From Carboxylicivirga fragile (GTDB lineage Bacteria > Bacteroidota > Bacteroidia > Bacteroidales > Marinilabiliaceae): a stretch of DNA of 50,844 nt. Below the pieces are notes generated by a model, which was not told the DNA's origin, ran no database searches, and worked only from the letters and a program-made list of their open reading frames with translations. The number at the start of each line of letters is the position of its first letter. The stretch's first letter is position 1. The stretch spans positions 1-50,844 of the forward strand of contig JAFMVD010000044.1 in the NCBI GenBank assembly GCA_025499625.1, written 5' to 3'. A program made the position numbers and the translations under genes. Shown here piece after piece: positions 41,955 through 50,772 of the stretch.

Positions 41955-42833
41955 TTAAAAATATAAATCGTCGGTACGTAAATTCAAATATTTATTAACT
42001 GCTATATAAGTTGATACAAGCGTAATTAATACGCCGCTAACAATTACAATTCCAAACAGAATCAGAATCAAATCCATATTCTGAAAACCAATCACACCGG
42101 CCAATTCATGACTTGTATAATAAACTAATCCGGCCAAAAGAACGATCGCTAAAGTTGCTCCCACCAGTCCATGTAATATACTTGTCATTAAAAATGGCTG
42201 TCGTATAAACCCTTTGGTAGCTCCCACCAGCTGCATTGTTCGAATCAAAAAGCGCTTAGAATAAACTGAAAGGCGAATGGTGTTATTTATTAATGCAATG
42301 GCAATTAACAACAACATTAATGCAAATACTCCAAGTATTAAGGCTATTCGCTGCACATTCTGATGAACTAGGTGAATCAGGTTTTTTTGGTATAATACTT
42401 CTTTAACCTGTGGAAAATCCATTATTACCGCTTCAACAGTTGCAATACTATCAGGGTGAGCATAATCGGCAAATAATTTCACTTCAATTGACGATAGCAA
42501 AGGGTTGTATCCCAGGAAGTCAACAAAATCCTCTCCAAGCTCTTCAGTCAATTCGGCTGCTGCGCGCTCCTTATCAACATATTCGGTTTGCTTAATAAAT
42601 GGGGAGGTCGTTAATAATTTCTCCAAACGTTTAACCTCAGCTTCACGGGCATTATCCTTAATAAGCACGGTAAAACCAATGTTTTCTTTCACATATTGAG
42701 AAAGTTTTTGCGCATTGAGCGACAATAAACCAATGATACCCAACAAGAAAAGAACCAATGCTATACTTATGGTTGTGGTAACATACGAGCTACGTAATTT
42801 CCTACCACTTTTTATTTGTTTCGACTGTGCCAT
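41955..42833 (-). CDS. ftsX: cell division ABC permease FtsX
   Basis: A 292-residue permease of the divisome, partner of the ATPase FtsE, which activates septal peptidoglycan hydrolases. The layout is one N-terminal membrane helix (SIALVLFLLGIIGLLSLNAQ), a periplasmic domain (about 50-165), then three helices; TMQLVGATKGFIRQPFLMTS is the conserved cytoplasmic loop. ftsE is not adjacent in this window. The gene heads the operon; a TATTTTTG box on the minus strand at 42849-42856 may be its -7 element. Confidence 0.94.
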   Translation of the reverse strand: MAQSKQIKSGRKLRSSYVTTTISIALVLFLLGIIGLLSLNAQKLSQYVKENIGFTVLIKDNAREAEVKRLEKLLTTSPFIKQTEYVDKERAAAELTEELGEDFVDFLGYNPLLSSIEVKLFADYAHPDSIATVEAVIMDFPQVKEVLYQKNLIHLVHQNVQRIALILGVFALMLLLIAIALINNTIRLSVYSKRFLIRTMQLVGATKGFIRQPFLMTSILHGLVGATLAIVLLAGLVYYTSHELAGVIGFQNMDLILILFGIVIVSGVLITLVSTYIAVNKYLNLRTDDLYF

Positions 42834-43007
42834 TTATAATAATTACTGCAAAAATATAAAATGCCTTATGTATGAACGGAAAAAGATGCGAATTTATCTG
42901 CGAATTAACAAAATTTAACCGTAAGCAAGGCAAAATAGGCCATACAGTTGCAGATGATTTCAAGATTATTCGCACTTTTGACTGAATTATTGCTCAAGCT
43001 GTATCAA

Positions 43008-44240
43008 ATGAACTATCGCATTGTAAAAATTACGACTTACTATAAAGATTTTCTCTCATACTATTATGAGCGATTTCCAGAAGTAGTTTCACAATCGTTT
43101 GATCAACAATACGCGCATTTAATGCAACAGCGCTTTGCCTGGTCCGATGCTTATGCACAAGCTTTTATGCAACAAGGTAATCAAGCGTCTGAAATTGTAG
43201 CTAATGCAATGACCTTACAAAACCAATGGTGCGAAGAGAATAATTTTAAGGCGACTGATAGCAATTCAATTTTAATTGCCCAATTAAAACAGCTTCAACC
43301 CGATGTTGTATGGTTTCAGGATAGCTATAGCTATAACGGAGAATTTATTAATAAGCTTAAAGCATTAATACCTACCATTAAGATAGCTATAGGTAATTGT
43401 TGTTCGCCCATTTCATCAAAGTACTATTCCGACTTTAAAGCCTTTGATTTTATTACTGTTTGCGCACCTTACTTCAAAAATTTATTGGAGAAAAAAGGTT
43501 TGCCCGAATGTCTGATTATTCCACATGCTTTCGACAAACGCATTTTAAAGCGAGTACCAGCTGAAGCTAAACAACACGATTTCCTATTTTCAGGATCCAT
43601 AATTCTCGATCAACGTTTTCATGAAGAAAGAATTCAACTGCTAGAGAACCTAGTGAAAGCAGGGGTTGATATTAATTTATTGGTCAATCTTAACCAAAAC
43701 GCATCAAAACATCTACTTGTTAAACAGATGGCCTTTTTTGCTAGTAAATGTTTAAATAAAATAGGATTATCATCTGTTAATAAAACCATTAAACCTTTAC
43801 AAAAAGTTAATCGCTTAGACTATATGCCAAGTGCATCGAAGGTATCGAAAGCTTTGGCTCAACAAATAAAATCACCTGTTTTTGGCATCGATATGTTCAA
43901 GGAGATGGCGCTGTCAAAAATCGCCTTTAACATTCACGGTGATATTGCTGCTAACTTCGCCGCTAACATGCGCATGTATGAGGCTACCGGAGCCGGCACT
44001 TGCTTGCTTACCGACTGGAAACCTGACATTAATGACTATTTCACAGATGGTGAAGAAATTATCACCTATCGCAATTTAGATGAAGCTACTCAGAAAATAA
44101 AATGGCTGCTTTCAGAACCCCAAGAGTTAAAGAAAATTACAGAAGCCGGACAGAGACGTACCCTTAATGATCATACCTTTGAAAAAAGAGCCGAAATGAT
44201 AGATAGAAAAATTAAGTCTCTTTTATTTAATCTAGCATAG
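43008..44240 (+). CDS. CgeB-like glycosyltransferase
   Basis: A 410-residue cytosolic glycosyltransferase of the GT-B fold with a C-terminal Glyco_trans_1_2 (CgeB-type) domain: KIAFNIHGDIAANFAANMRM then YEATGAGTCLLTDWKPDIND and YFTDGEEIITYRN. The N-terminal domain contains QLKQLQPDVVWFQDSYSYNG. I start at ATG 43008 (MNYRIVKITTYYKDF); the 20 codons upstream look non-coding. It is divergent from ftsX and converges on the deacetylase gene, overlapping it by 14 bp. It probably adds a sugar to the surface polysaccharide made by the following cluster; donor and acceptor unknown. Confidence 0.85.
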   Translation: MNYRIVKITTYYKDFLSYYYERFPEVVSQSFDQQYAHLMQQRFAWSDAYAQAFMQQGNQASEIVANAMTLQNQWCEENNFKATDSNSILIAQLKQLQPDVVWFQDSYSYNGEFINKLKALIPTIKIAIGNCCSPISSKYYSDFKAFDFITVCAPYFKNLLEKKGLPECLIIPHAFDKRILKRVPAEAKQHDFLFSGSIILDQRFHEERIQLLENLVKAGVDINLLVNLNQNASKHLLVKQMAFFASKCLNKIGLSSVNKTIKPLQKVNRLDYMPSASKVSKALAQQIKSPVFGIDMFKEMALSKIAFNIHGDIAANFAANMRMYEATGAGTCLLTDWKPDINDYFTDGEEIITYRNLDEATQKIKWLLSEPQELKKITEAGQRRTLNDHTFEKRAEMIDRKIKSLLFNLA

Positions 44241-45588
44241 TTAAAACATCTGCACCAACAACAGAGCTTGCCTTTTTATCCATAATCTGCCTCAACAGTT
44301 CTTTATAGATATTCTCAATTCCAGGGTATTGATATTCGTTAAAATTACAATTGTGCCACAATAACACCAATAAACCTCCAAATCGTTTTATCTCCTCAAT
44401 TATTACATCAGATGCCTGTAATATTTCTTTATTAATTAGATTTCTATACCCATAAAGTGTAGTGTCCATAATGACCAAAGGAAACTCCCAAATGGCCATC
44501 ATTTTATCATTTTCAAAGTCGTAAGGATGAAATGGGTAACAGTAACTATTTCTAAAGCCCTCATGTTCAGCAAAACCTAAAGTTGAATCATATTTCAAAC
44601 CACATGCTTGCTGATTAACAAGAGTAGATGGATAATGAAGTTTGAGAAAATGTTGCCTTGTTCCAACCACCTCGATGGAAGTGAGCTTTTGAAGTCGATC
44701 TTTTGCCTTTTGCAAATCACTTAATGAATCAGCAGTCTTAATAGAACCATGTAAGCCAACTTCACATTTTTGACCTATTAGCTTATATATTTGCTTTTTA
44801 ATTCGATCTTCCTCAAGTATATATTTAGCATCATGTGGCGATCCATCGCGATTGAGAAAGTACCATGTTGATTTAATATCTAGCTGCTTTTCTATTTGCC
44901 GTAGCTCATCAAAATTCCACCATGGGTCTTTTTTATATCCGGGGAATAAAGTAGGCAATATGGCATCCAAGGTTGCTTTAAAAAGTTGTTTTTTATCAGC
45001 ATAGTCCGAAGGCTTAAGTCCGAGAATCTGCATAATTTTTAGCACTGTTTCACGCCAATGGTAGTAATCTACACGATCAACATCATGCGTCAGCATAAAA
45101 CCAAAATCATCAAACAAACGCTTACGTTTTATAGTTAAACCATGGTACGCAGCGTATTTTTCAAGCCCTTCAATGATAATCTCAAAGTAATAATTGACCA
45201 AAGGCACCTCAACTATCCCTAATCGATACTGAATGGAAGACTTGTATTGAAATCGTCCCATCGCATCCGAGACACTTGGAAGCGTTTCCTGATATCCACT
45301 CAGTAGATAGAAAGCTGACTTTAATAAATCATGATGAAAAATAAGTTTCCCATCTTCAAAGGTATAAAATGATTGACTATCAGCTTGCGGAAAAAGAATG
45401 GGAATAGTCTTGTTTTTATACTCTAATTGAGTTATCTCATTAATTTCTTTATCAGAAGAATAAAAAATAATTTCAGACTTTAAATTAGTGCCGTAAACAA
45501 TCTGCTTCTTTAAAGTACCCAAGTCAACATGCTGCTCCAAATGAAACAACACATAATCCAACTGGTTATTACTTAGAATACTTTGCAT
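44227..45588 (-). CDS. polysaccharide deacetylase-like protein (DUF7033 N-terminus)
   Basis: A 453-residue protein. The first 150 residues match the N-terminal region (DUF7033) seen in Bacteroidota deacetylases of polysaccharide loci; the rest is a NodB-like domain with the metal triad start THDVDRVDYYHWRET and LHGSIKTAD (the second motif). It has no signal peptide and so would act in the cytoplasm or on an intermediate. I use ATG 45588. A GTG at 45594 would give a GTGA overlap with the flippase stop codon, so coupled initiation there is possible. Function as an actual deacetylase is inferred. Confidence 0.82.
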   Translation of the reverse strand: MQSILSNNQLDYVLFHLEQHVDLGTLKKQIVYGTNLKSEIIFYSSDKEINEITQLEYKNKTIPILFPQADSQSFYTFEDGKLIFHHDLLKSAFYLLSGYQETLPSVSDAMGRFQYKSSIQYRLGIVEVPLVNYYFEIIIEGLEKYAAYHGLTIKRKRLFDDFGFMLTHDVDRVDYYHWRETVLKIMQILGLKPSDYADKKQLFKATLDAILPTLFPGYKKDPWWNFDELRQIEKQLDIKSTWYFLNRDGSPHDAKYILEEDRIKKQIYKLIGQKCEVGLHGSIKTADSLSDLQKAKDRLQKLTSIEVVGTRQHFLKLHYPSTLVNQQACGLKYDSTLGFAEHEGFRNSYCYPFHPYDFENDKMMAIWEFPLVIMDTTLYGYRNLINKEILQASDVIIEEIKRFGGLLVLLWHNCNFNEYQYPGIENIYKELLRQIMDKKASSVVGADVLTMLD

Positions 45589-45590
45589 AA

Positions 45591-47084
45591 TCACTTTTTT
45601 AGCTGAGAAATATTACTTTTCAATTGCGATATATTCTTCCATTTATGCCAGGCTTGTAGCATTTTTTCAAGCTCATCTCTTTCAAAAAAACCTAAAACAT
45701 AAAGCGTTAATACACACATAAACAATAATGATATTTTTATTAAAACATCAATGTAAATGTTGATTAATGGTATAAAAAAGAAAAGAACACAATAAACCAT
45801 ACCTACAAACAAAGCCAGAGCTATCTTTCGCACATTATAAATATTTGCTTTTAATTTGTCTAAAGCGATCAAGAACCAGATAACTGCAAATAGTTGACTT
45901 ATCAATGTTGTTAAAGCGGCACCAACTTTTCCGTAATAAGGTATAACAATGAAGTTTAACCCAATATTGATTAGCCCTGTAAGTACCATCACCAAAGAAA
46001 TAATCTTTGTTTTCTTTGCCTTGGTGATGGGCAATACAAAGACTTGCCTTATTCCTGAAAATATTAGCCCCAATATTAAAACTGGAATTACAGGAATTGC
46101 ATCGTAGAAAGTGGCATCTCCAGAACTTAAGATATAAATTGCCTCTCTACTAAAAAATATAATTCCAAGACCAAGTATGGTCATCAAAAATATGAAATAA
46201 TTGAATGAAGTCACCAGAAAAGCCTTACTCCCCTTATCATTCATCGACTTATAGTAATTGTAAGTATACGATGTTATAAATGATGCAACAACAATAAATT
46301 GCAATAGGTTTGATATTTTATAAGCCATTGAATAACTACCAACATCTGTTAAGGATTGATAATGTTCAATAAAATATCGGTCACTTAAAGTTAATCCCGT
46401 TGTTAAAACATTAGAAATAGCTAATGGATAGCCGTATTGTATTAATTCAACAAGCATCTTTAGTTTAAGCGACCAAATACTATTTTTAATGATTATTGGC
46501 AAAACGATTAAGAACGAAATAGCATTAGCAATTGCTTGTGCTTTGAAGATGCCAATAAATCCATCATTAAGGACACCTAAAAAGTAATAAGTTAAGCATA
46601 AGGTGATTATGATGTTTATAATTTGAATATTCGTAATAGTCTTTGACTTTTGTTGCAATCTTAGTAAAACTGTTGGAACATCAAATAATAACTTGAACAA
46701 GCTTGATAAGCAGAACCATACGATAACCAAACTGCTATTAAGAGAATTAAATAAAGATGAGTTGTAGAGAATTATAGAAATGCAAATTATACCAAGAAAA
46801 CTTGAAAAAACATTAAATGTCATTACCGAAAAGAAAAGTGCTTTTTTCTCATCTGGATTATTCACATCATTATACCATCTAGCTAATCCACTTTTAGTTC
46901 CAACACTGGTTATTGTTAACATTACTACGAAAACCGTTTCATACAATGCAAGCAAGCCAAACTCTTCAGTACTAATATATTCAAGATATAGTGGGAGTAA
47001 AATTATCCCACTTGCCTTAGCAGCAGAATTACCAATGCCGTAGAAAAAAAAATCTTTTAAAAGGGTTCTTATATTTTTAAGCAT
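45591..47084 (-). CDS. polysaccharide flippase, Wzx/MATE-like
   Basis: A 497-residue inner-membrane protein with 12-14 helices of the polysaccharide biosynthesis (Wzx/O-antigen flippase) family: LKDFFFYGIGNSAAKASGII at the start, LLPLYLEYISTEEFGLLALY, and GYPLAISNVLTTGLTLSDRY in the middle. It would flip lipid-linked oligosaccharides to the periplasm. I prefer the ATG at 47084 (MLKNIRTLL), since the longer start at 47111 would overlap the upstream glycosyltransferase by 16 bp. The deacetylase gene follows with almost no gap. Confidence 0.92.
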   Translation of the reverse strand: MLKNIRTLLKDFFFYGIGNSAAKASGIILLPLYLEYISTEEFGLLALYETVFVVMLTITSVGTKSGLARWYNDVNNPDEKKALFFSVMTFNVFSSFLGIICISIILYNSSLFNSLNSSLVIVWFCLSSLFKLLFDVPTVLLRLQQKSKTITNIQIINIIITLCLTYYFLGVLNDGFIGIFKAQAIANAISFLIVLPIIIKNSIWSLKLKMLVELIQYGYPLAISNVLTTGLTLSDRYFIEHYQSLTDVGSYSMAYKISNLLQFIVVASFITSYTYNYYKSMNDKGSKAFLVTSFNYFIFLMTILGLGIIFFSREAIYILSSGDATFYDAIPVIPVLILGLIFSGIRQVFVLPITKAKKTKIISLVMVLTGLINIGLNFIVIPYYGKVGAALTTLISQLFAVIWFLIALDKLKANIYNVRKIALALFVGMVYCVLFFFIPLINIYIDVLIKISLLFMCVLTLYVLGFFERDELEKMLQAWHKWKNISQLKSNISQLKK

Positions 47085-47095
47085 TTTATCAGCAT

Positions 47096-47935
47096 CTATT
47101 TCTTGAAACACTTAACCACAGAAGCTTTAAAATATCGCTTCCAAAAAACATAATTAAAATAACCTGATATATTTAGAACTGATTGTTTTTTTGTAATAGC
47201 ATTTATTCCAAACGAGGCCAGGTTAATAGACTTTAATACGGGAAAGCCTCTTTTAAAAGAATTAGACACATTATCATCATGTACGATTTGCAACCAATAT
47301 GGTTTATCAAGTATAAACGTCGATTGTTTATTCAATCCAAATACCTCTTTATACATAAATAATCGTAGTTCATTCCAACTACTATGGGGCTTACAAAAAA
47401 CGCCTTTAATGTTCTTTTTCGTTGTCGATTCGATTATCGTTAAAAAAGGTGACATTGGGTAAAAGTAATGCGACAAAATATTTTTCTTAAGATCCAGAGT
47501 ATAACCCGAAGCAAGAGAGATGAGATGGCCATCCTTCTTAACAAAACTTTCTTGAATCCTCTCTATCGCAGCTGAATCAAAGCAATCATCATTATCAATG
47601 CGCGAAATCATAGCCCAAGAAGAATCACCAATATTATTCTTTATATCCTCAATATATACTTTATCAAAACTATCCATACCATCTGAATAGCAAACCTTAA
47701 TAAATTCAAAACCATTAAGTTTATTTATATAATCAGTAAACTCATCAGGAGTTTGCGTATCAAAATAAATAAACCATTTAAAATCTTTATTGCTTTGGTT
47801 ACTCAATGATGGTAAGCAGTATTTATCAAATAAAGAAATCCTATCCCTTGTCCACTGTACCCACTCATCTTGCTTCTTCTCCCCCAGCGGAAAATTTCTT
47901 AAATTAAACCTAGTTATTAAAAAATGTTTAAACAT
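47096..47935 (-). CDS. rhamnosyltransferase-like glycosyltransferase
   Basis: A 279-residue protein that matches the putative rhamnosyl transferase group: HFLITRFNLRNF at the start, DRISLFDKYCLPSLSNQSNK, WFIYFDTQTPDEF, and the nucleotide-sugar/metal motif RIDNDD (112-117). The fold is GT-A-like. Sugar specificity is not known; rhamnose is only the family label. Its ATG overlaps the stop of the upstream acyltransferase gene by one base (TAATG), showing translational coupling. Confidence 0.82.
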   Translation of the reverse strand: MFKHFLITRFNLRNFPLGEKKQDEWVQWTRDRISLFDKYCLPSLSNQSNKDFKWFIYFDTQTPDEFTDYINKLNGFEFIKVCYSDGMDSFDKVYIEDIKNNIGDSSWAMISRIDNDDCFDSAAIERIQESFVKKDGHLISLASGYTLDLKKNILSHYFYPMSPFLTIIESTTKKNIKGVFCKPHSSWNELRLFMYKEVFGLNKQSTFILDKPYWLQIVHDDNVSNSFKRGFPVLKSINLASFGINAITKKQSVLNISGYFNYVFWKRYFKASVVKCFKK

Positions 47936-48819
47936 TAATGATCATTATTTAAATTCAAAGCTTGTTTTATAATACTAAGGAAAGAATAATACTTTACTCG
48001 CCAATAATTTCCAGAGGAATGCTCCCAGTTTAAACGACAATCTTTACAAGTTGGATCCTTACAAAAGAAAAATGAAGGGTCTTCCTTAAGTTTAATGATT
48101 TCTAGTTCAAGGGTTTTTTTCATAGAAGTGAATACGGCATTGGCATTCCCAATCTTACCAAATCTAACAGCATCGGCTTCGGAATATATGGGTATAAAGT
48201 TAGAGAAACCTCGCGAACATCCCCCATTCCAATCAACTTGAAATGTTTTAATCAATCCATCACTATTACTATAATTAACTCCCTTTTTTATTCCTTTTTT
48301 TATGAACCCAAGATATTCAATCGCCACATGAGTTGTTCCAACTCCATGAGTATTTGTCCCAATTGATAAGTTTACAGCATTACTTGAACACAATGTCTCA
48401 AAAACCTCATAACCTTTACTCTTATCGGTATGGCATCCTACTAATTCTTGAGCCTTAGGGCCAATCGCAGCAAACTTTTGGATAGGATGTTTACTTCTTA
48501 CAACATTAGGATGTTTAATAAAAACATTAGCAAAAGCACCAGCGTAAGAAGGAGTCAATGCATCGCTAATGAGTAGAGCGTGTTTCTTTTTTAAAGGCAA
48601 AGGGTACGATTCGACAAAGGCATCAACAACAACAGTACCCTCACTACCAACAACATCCAACACAGCATCAAGTAACGTTTGTGCTCCACCTTCAATATTC
48701 CCAATTGACCTTAAGGAAACTTTAAGATGAAGTATACATCCTAGGCTAACACCAATCTTTTTTAGATCAAGTATTAATTCCTCTTTACTCCAATTCAGAT
48801 GACCGTTTCGTGACGCCAC
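47935..48819 (-). CDS. AAC(3)-fold acyltransferase, likely acts on a sugar
   Basis: A 294-residue protein of the aminoglycoside 3-N-acetyltransferase (YokD/FrbF) fold. Motifs are LHLKVSLRSIGNIEGGAQTL (30-49), HPIQKFAAIGPKAQ (111-124) and GTNTHGVGTTHVAIEYLG (154-171), with His in the usual active-site positions. It opens a polysaccharide cluster, so an amino sugar on a glycan precursor is a likelier target than an antibiotic. The C-terminus has a CKDPTCKDC cluster (253-261) that might bind zinc, an addition not part of the core fold. No promoter was recognised in the AT-rich region upstream. Confidence 0.85.
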   Translation of the reverse strand: MASRNGHLNWSKEELILDLKKIGVSLGCILHLKVSLRSIGNIEGGAQTLLDAVLDVVGSEGTVVVDAFVESYPLPLKKKHALLISDALTPSYAGAFANVFIKHPNVVRSKHPIQKFAAIGPKAQELVGCHTDKSKGYEVFETLCSSNAVNLSIGTNTHGVGTTHVAIEYLGFIKKGIKKGVNYSNSDGLIKTFQVDWNGGCSRGFSNFIPIYSEADAVRFGKIGNANAVFTSMKKTLELEIIKLKEDPSFFFCKDPTCKDCRLNWEHSSGNYWRVKYYSFLSIIKQALNLNNDH

Positions 48820-49217
48820 TATTCCACTTTAAATTATAGTTCAGTTGATTTTTAATTCAATGTTGCAATCAGCCCGAAAGTTACAATAAAAAGAGTTTTA
48901 ATACTACTTCATGAAGAATATGGATTATTACAGCAGAACGTAACAATTTCTTAAATAGCAAAAGATGCTAGAAATTATCGGTAACAGTAAACTACGGAAG
49001 AAAATACATATTTTTAAATTTAAACTATTAAATTTTTATTATTTACATTAAGTTTTCAACACAAACATCTTCAAAGTATTTAAATTACATCATTATTGAG
49101 TAATTATTCAGTTAATCCTAATTAACCCTATAACTTCATATTGGAATCTGTGTATTTTATTCCTTAAACACACAAATAATATTATATTTGTATCAATTTT
49201 AACCCAAGTAATAAACA
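48820..49217. other. 398-bp AT-rich gene-free region
   Basis: It separates the polysaccharide cluster (minus) from the LamG lipoprotein gene (plus). I see no coding frame and no strong hairpin; A+T-rich runs fill 49000-49100. Only the TATATTTG box at 49183-49190 stands out. Confidence 0.5.
49183..49190 (+). promoter_or_regulatory. -7 box for the LamG lipoprotein gene
   Basis: TATATTTG fits TAnnTTTG and ends 27 bases before the ATG at 49218. No proper -33 TTTG at 18-19 bp. Confidence 0.4.
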
Positions 49218-50276
49218 ATGAAACTTACCCTCAGAAAAATTAACTTTCTTTTCTCATTGCTAGCAGTTACAGTTTTATTCTCAAACTGTTCTGAAGATCA
49301 CTACTGCAATACTGCACCAACATTTACGAATCAATCCTTTGAAATTGATGAGAATAGTCCCAGCGGTACTATAATAGGTAAACTTGAATATTCAGATGCT
49401 GAAAACCACGATGTTACATTTGAAATTGTGAATGATCTCACGGATGGAGGTTTTCAAATTGATCAACTATCTAAGAGTATTGTATTAGTTAATCCAGCGA
49501 CTATTGATTTCGAAATTTCAGAAAAAATTGAATTGGCCATATCAGTAAAGGAGGAGGCAAATCCCTTTCTCTCAACTACAGCGAATATAACCATTAACAT
49601 TAATGATGTTGATGAACGCCCTGTTACTAATCTTTTTGCCTATTATACCTTTGATGGTCACTCAAATGATGAAACAAACAACCAGTATCATGCCACGAAC
49701 TATATGATCAATTATGGCCAAGGAAGAGTTAATAAGAATGGTGAATCAGCTCAACTAAATGGTATTTCTTCATATTTAAAACTACCAACAGACTTTGACA
49801 AACAAGAAAAATCATTTTCTATTTGGTTTAAGGCAAATAAAATACCTGTTTGGGACTACAATTACAGCCCCACTACGTCTTGGAGTTCAATTATTTCTTG
49901 CGACCATTCAAGTTTAACAAATAGTTCTACAAGGCTCTCAGTATCAAAAATAGATGGAATTAATAAAGTTTGGGTCTATGTTGGTGGGATGGACAACAAA
50001 ATGAACCCACACCTTATTCAAACTGAAATAAGTGAAGGCGAATGGCATCATGCTGTTTTAACAATATCGCAACAATATGTTAATTTTTATCTAAATGGAA
50101 ACTTGGTAAATAAATTAAAAAAGACTAATAATCACTCTGTTGATGGGCATAAAGCCGTCGTGTTAGGTGCAGGAAGAAATTGTTGGGATAGGTTTTTAAA
50201 TGGTAACCTTGATGATCTAAGAATTTATGACCGCATTCTTACACATGAAGAAGTTAAATTAATATTCAAAGAGTAA
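49218..50276 (+). CDS. lipoprotein with cadherin-like and LamG domains
   Basis: A 352-residue surface-type lipoprotein. The signal peptide ends in a lipobox (TVLFSNC, Cys24). Residues 33-135 form a cadherin-like repeat (PTFTNQSFEIDENSPSGTII and ending ITININDVDERP, the calcium-linker DVDE). Residues 139-350 are a concanavalin A/LamG jelly roll: FAYYTFDGHSNDETNN, then SFSIWFKANK, EWHHAVLTISQQYVNFYLNG and NLDDLRIYDRILTHEEV. Such LamG-3 domains bind carbohydrates. The protein ends directly after the jelly roll, with no type IX sorting domain. It may link the cell surface to a glycan. Confidence 0.88.
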   Translation: MKLTLRKINFLFSLLAVTVLFSNCSEDHYCNTAPTFTNQSFEIDENSPSGTIIGKLEYSDAENHDVTFEIVNDLTDGGFQIDQLSKSIVLVNPATIDFEISEKIELAISVKEEANPFLSTTANITININDVDERPVTNLFAYYTFDGHSNDETNNQYHATNYMINYGQGRVNKNGESAQLNGISSYLKLPTDFDKQEKSFSIWFKANKIPVWDYNYSPTTSWSSIISCDHSSLTNSSTRLSVSKIDGINKVWVYVGGMDNKMNPHLIQTEISEGEWHHAVLTISQQYVNFYLNGNLVNKLKKTNNHSVDGHKAVVLGAGRNCWDRFLNGNLDDLRIYDRILTHEEVKLIFKE

Positions 50277-50315
50277 AACATATTTTTTAAGTTTGCAGGA
50301 GGGAAAGCATTGACA

Positions 50316-50762
50316 ATGAGTATTAAAAAGTACTATCAGCTAAGAAACGAAATTGACGCACAAACCAAACATTTCGATCTATTACACCAAGAGAATATGG
50401 TATGTAAAAAAGGTTGCGATAAATGCTGTCTCGATTTCGATGTCTTCCCTATTGAATATGAAGCTGTAAAGGTTCAAATCCAAAAAGAATATCCCGATAT
50501 CATTAAAACCCTTAATCAAAGCGAGAACAAGGAACGTTGTGCTTTTTTAATAAACGGACAATGCACTATTTATAACGCTCGTCCTATTATTTGCAGAACA
50601 CATGGCTACCCATTAATTAACATGAACGAGGCTGGTGATCAATGGGAACTATCCTTTTGCGAACTAAACTTTACAAAAGTTGATGATACTTATTTCGACG
50701 AGGACAATGTTTACGAACAAGACACCAATAATAGCAAATTATTCATGATGAATTACTGCTGA
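50316..50762 (+). CDS. YkgJ-like cysteine-cluster protein
   Basis: A 148-residue protein with CKKGCDKCC near residue 30, then ERCAFLINGQCTIYNARPII and CRTHGYP. The cysteine pattern matches the YkgJ metal-chelating family and is more divergent than the copy at 31520-32011. I use ATG 50316. A TTG at 50310 lies 6 bases after AGGAGGG (50297-50303), an unusually good Shine-Dalgarno for this phylum, so initiation two codons earlier is possible. It is 39 bp after the LamG gene, so probably co-transcribed. Function unknown. Confidence 0.85.
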   Translation: MSIKKYYQLRNEIDAQTKHFDLLHQENMVCKKGCDKCCLDFDVFPIEYEAVKVQIQKEYPDIIKTLNQSENKERCAFLINGQCTIYNARPIICRTHGYPLINMNEAGDQWELSFCELNFTKVDDTYFDEDNVYEQDTNNSKLFMMNYC

Positions 50763-50772
50763 TGCGTTAAAA

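Noticed and set aside
47935-48819. An aminoglycoside resistance gene
   Set aside because: The fold matches AAC(3), but the setting is a polysaccharide cluster with translational coupling to a glycosyltransferase gene.
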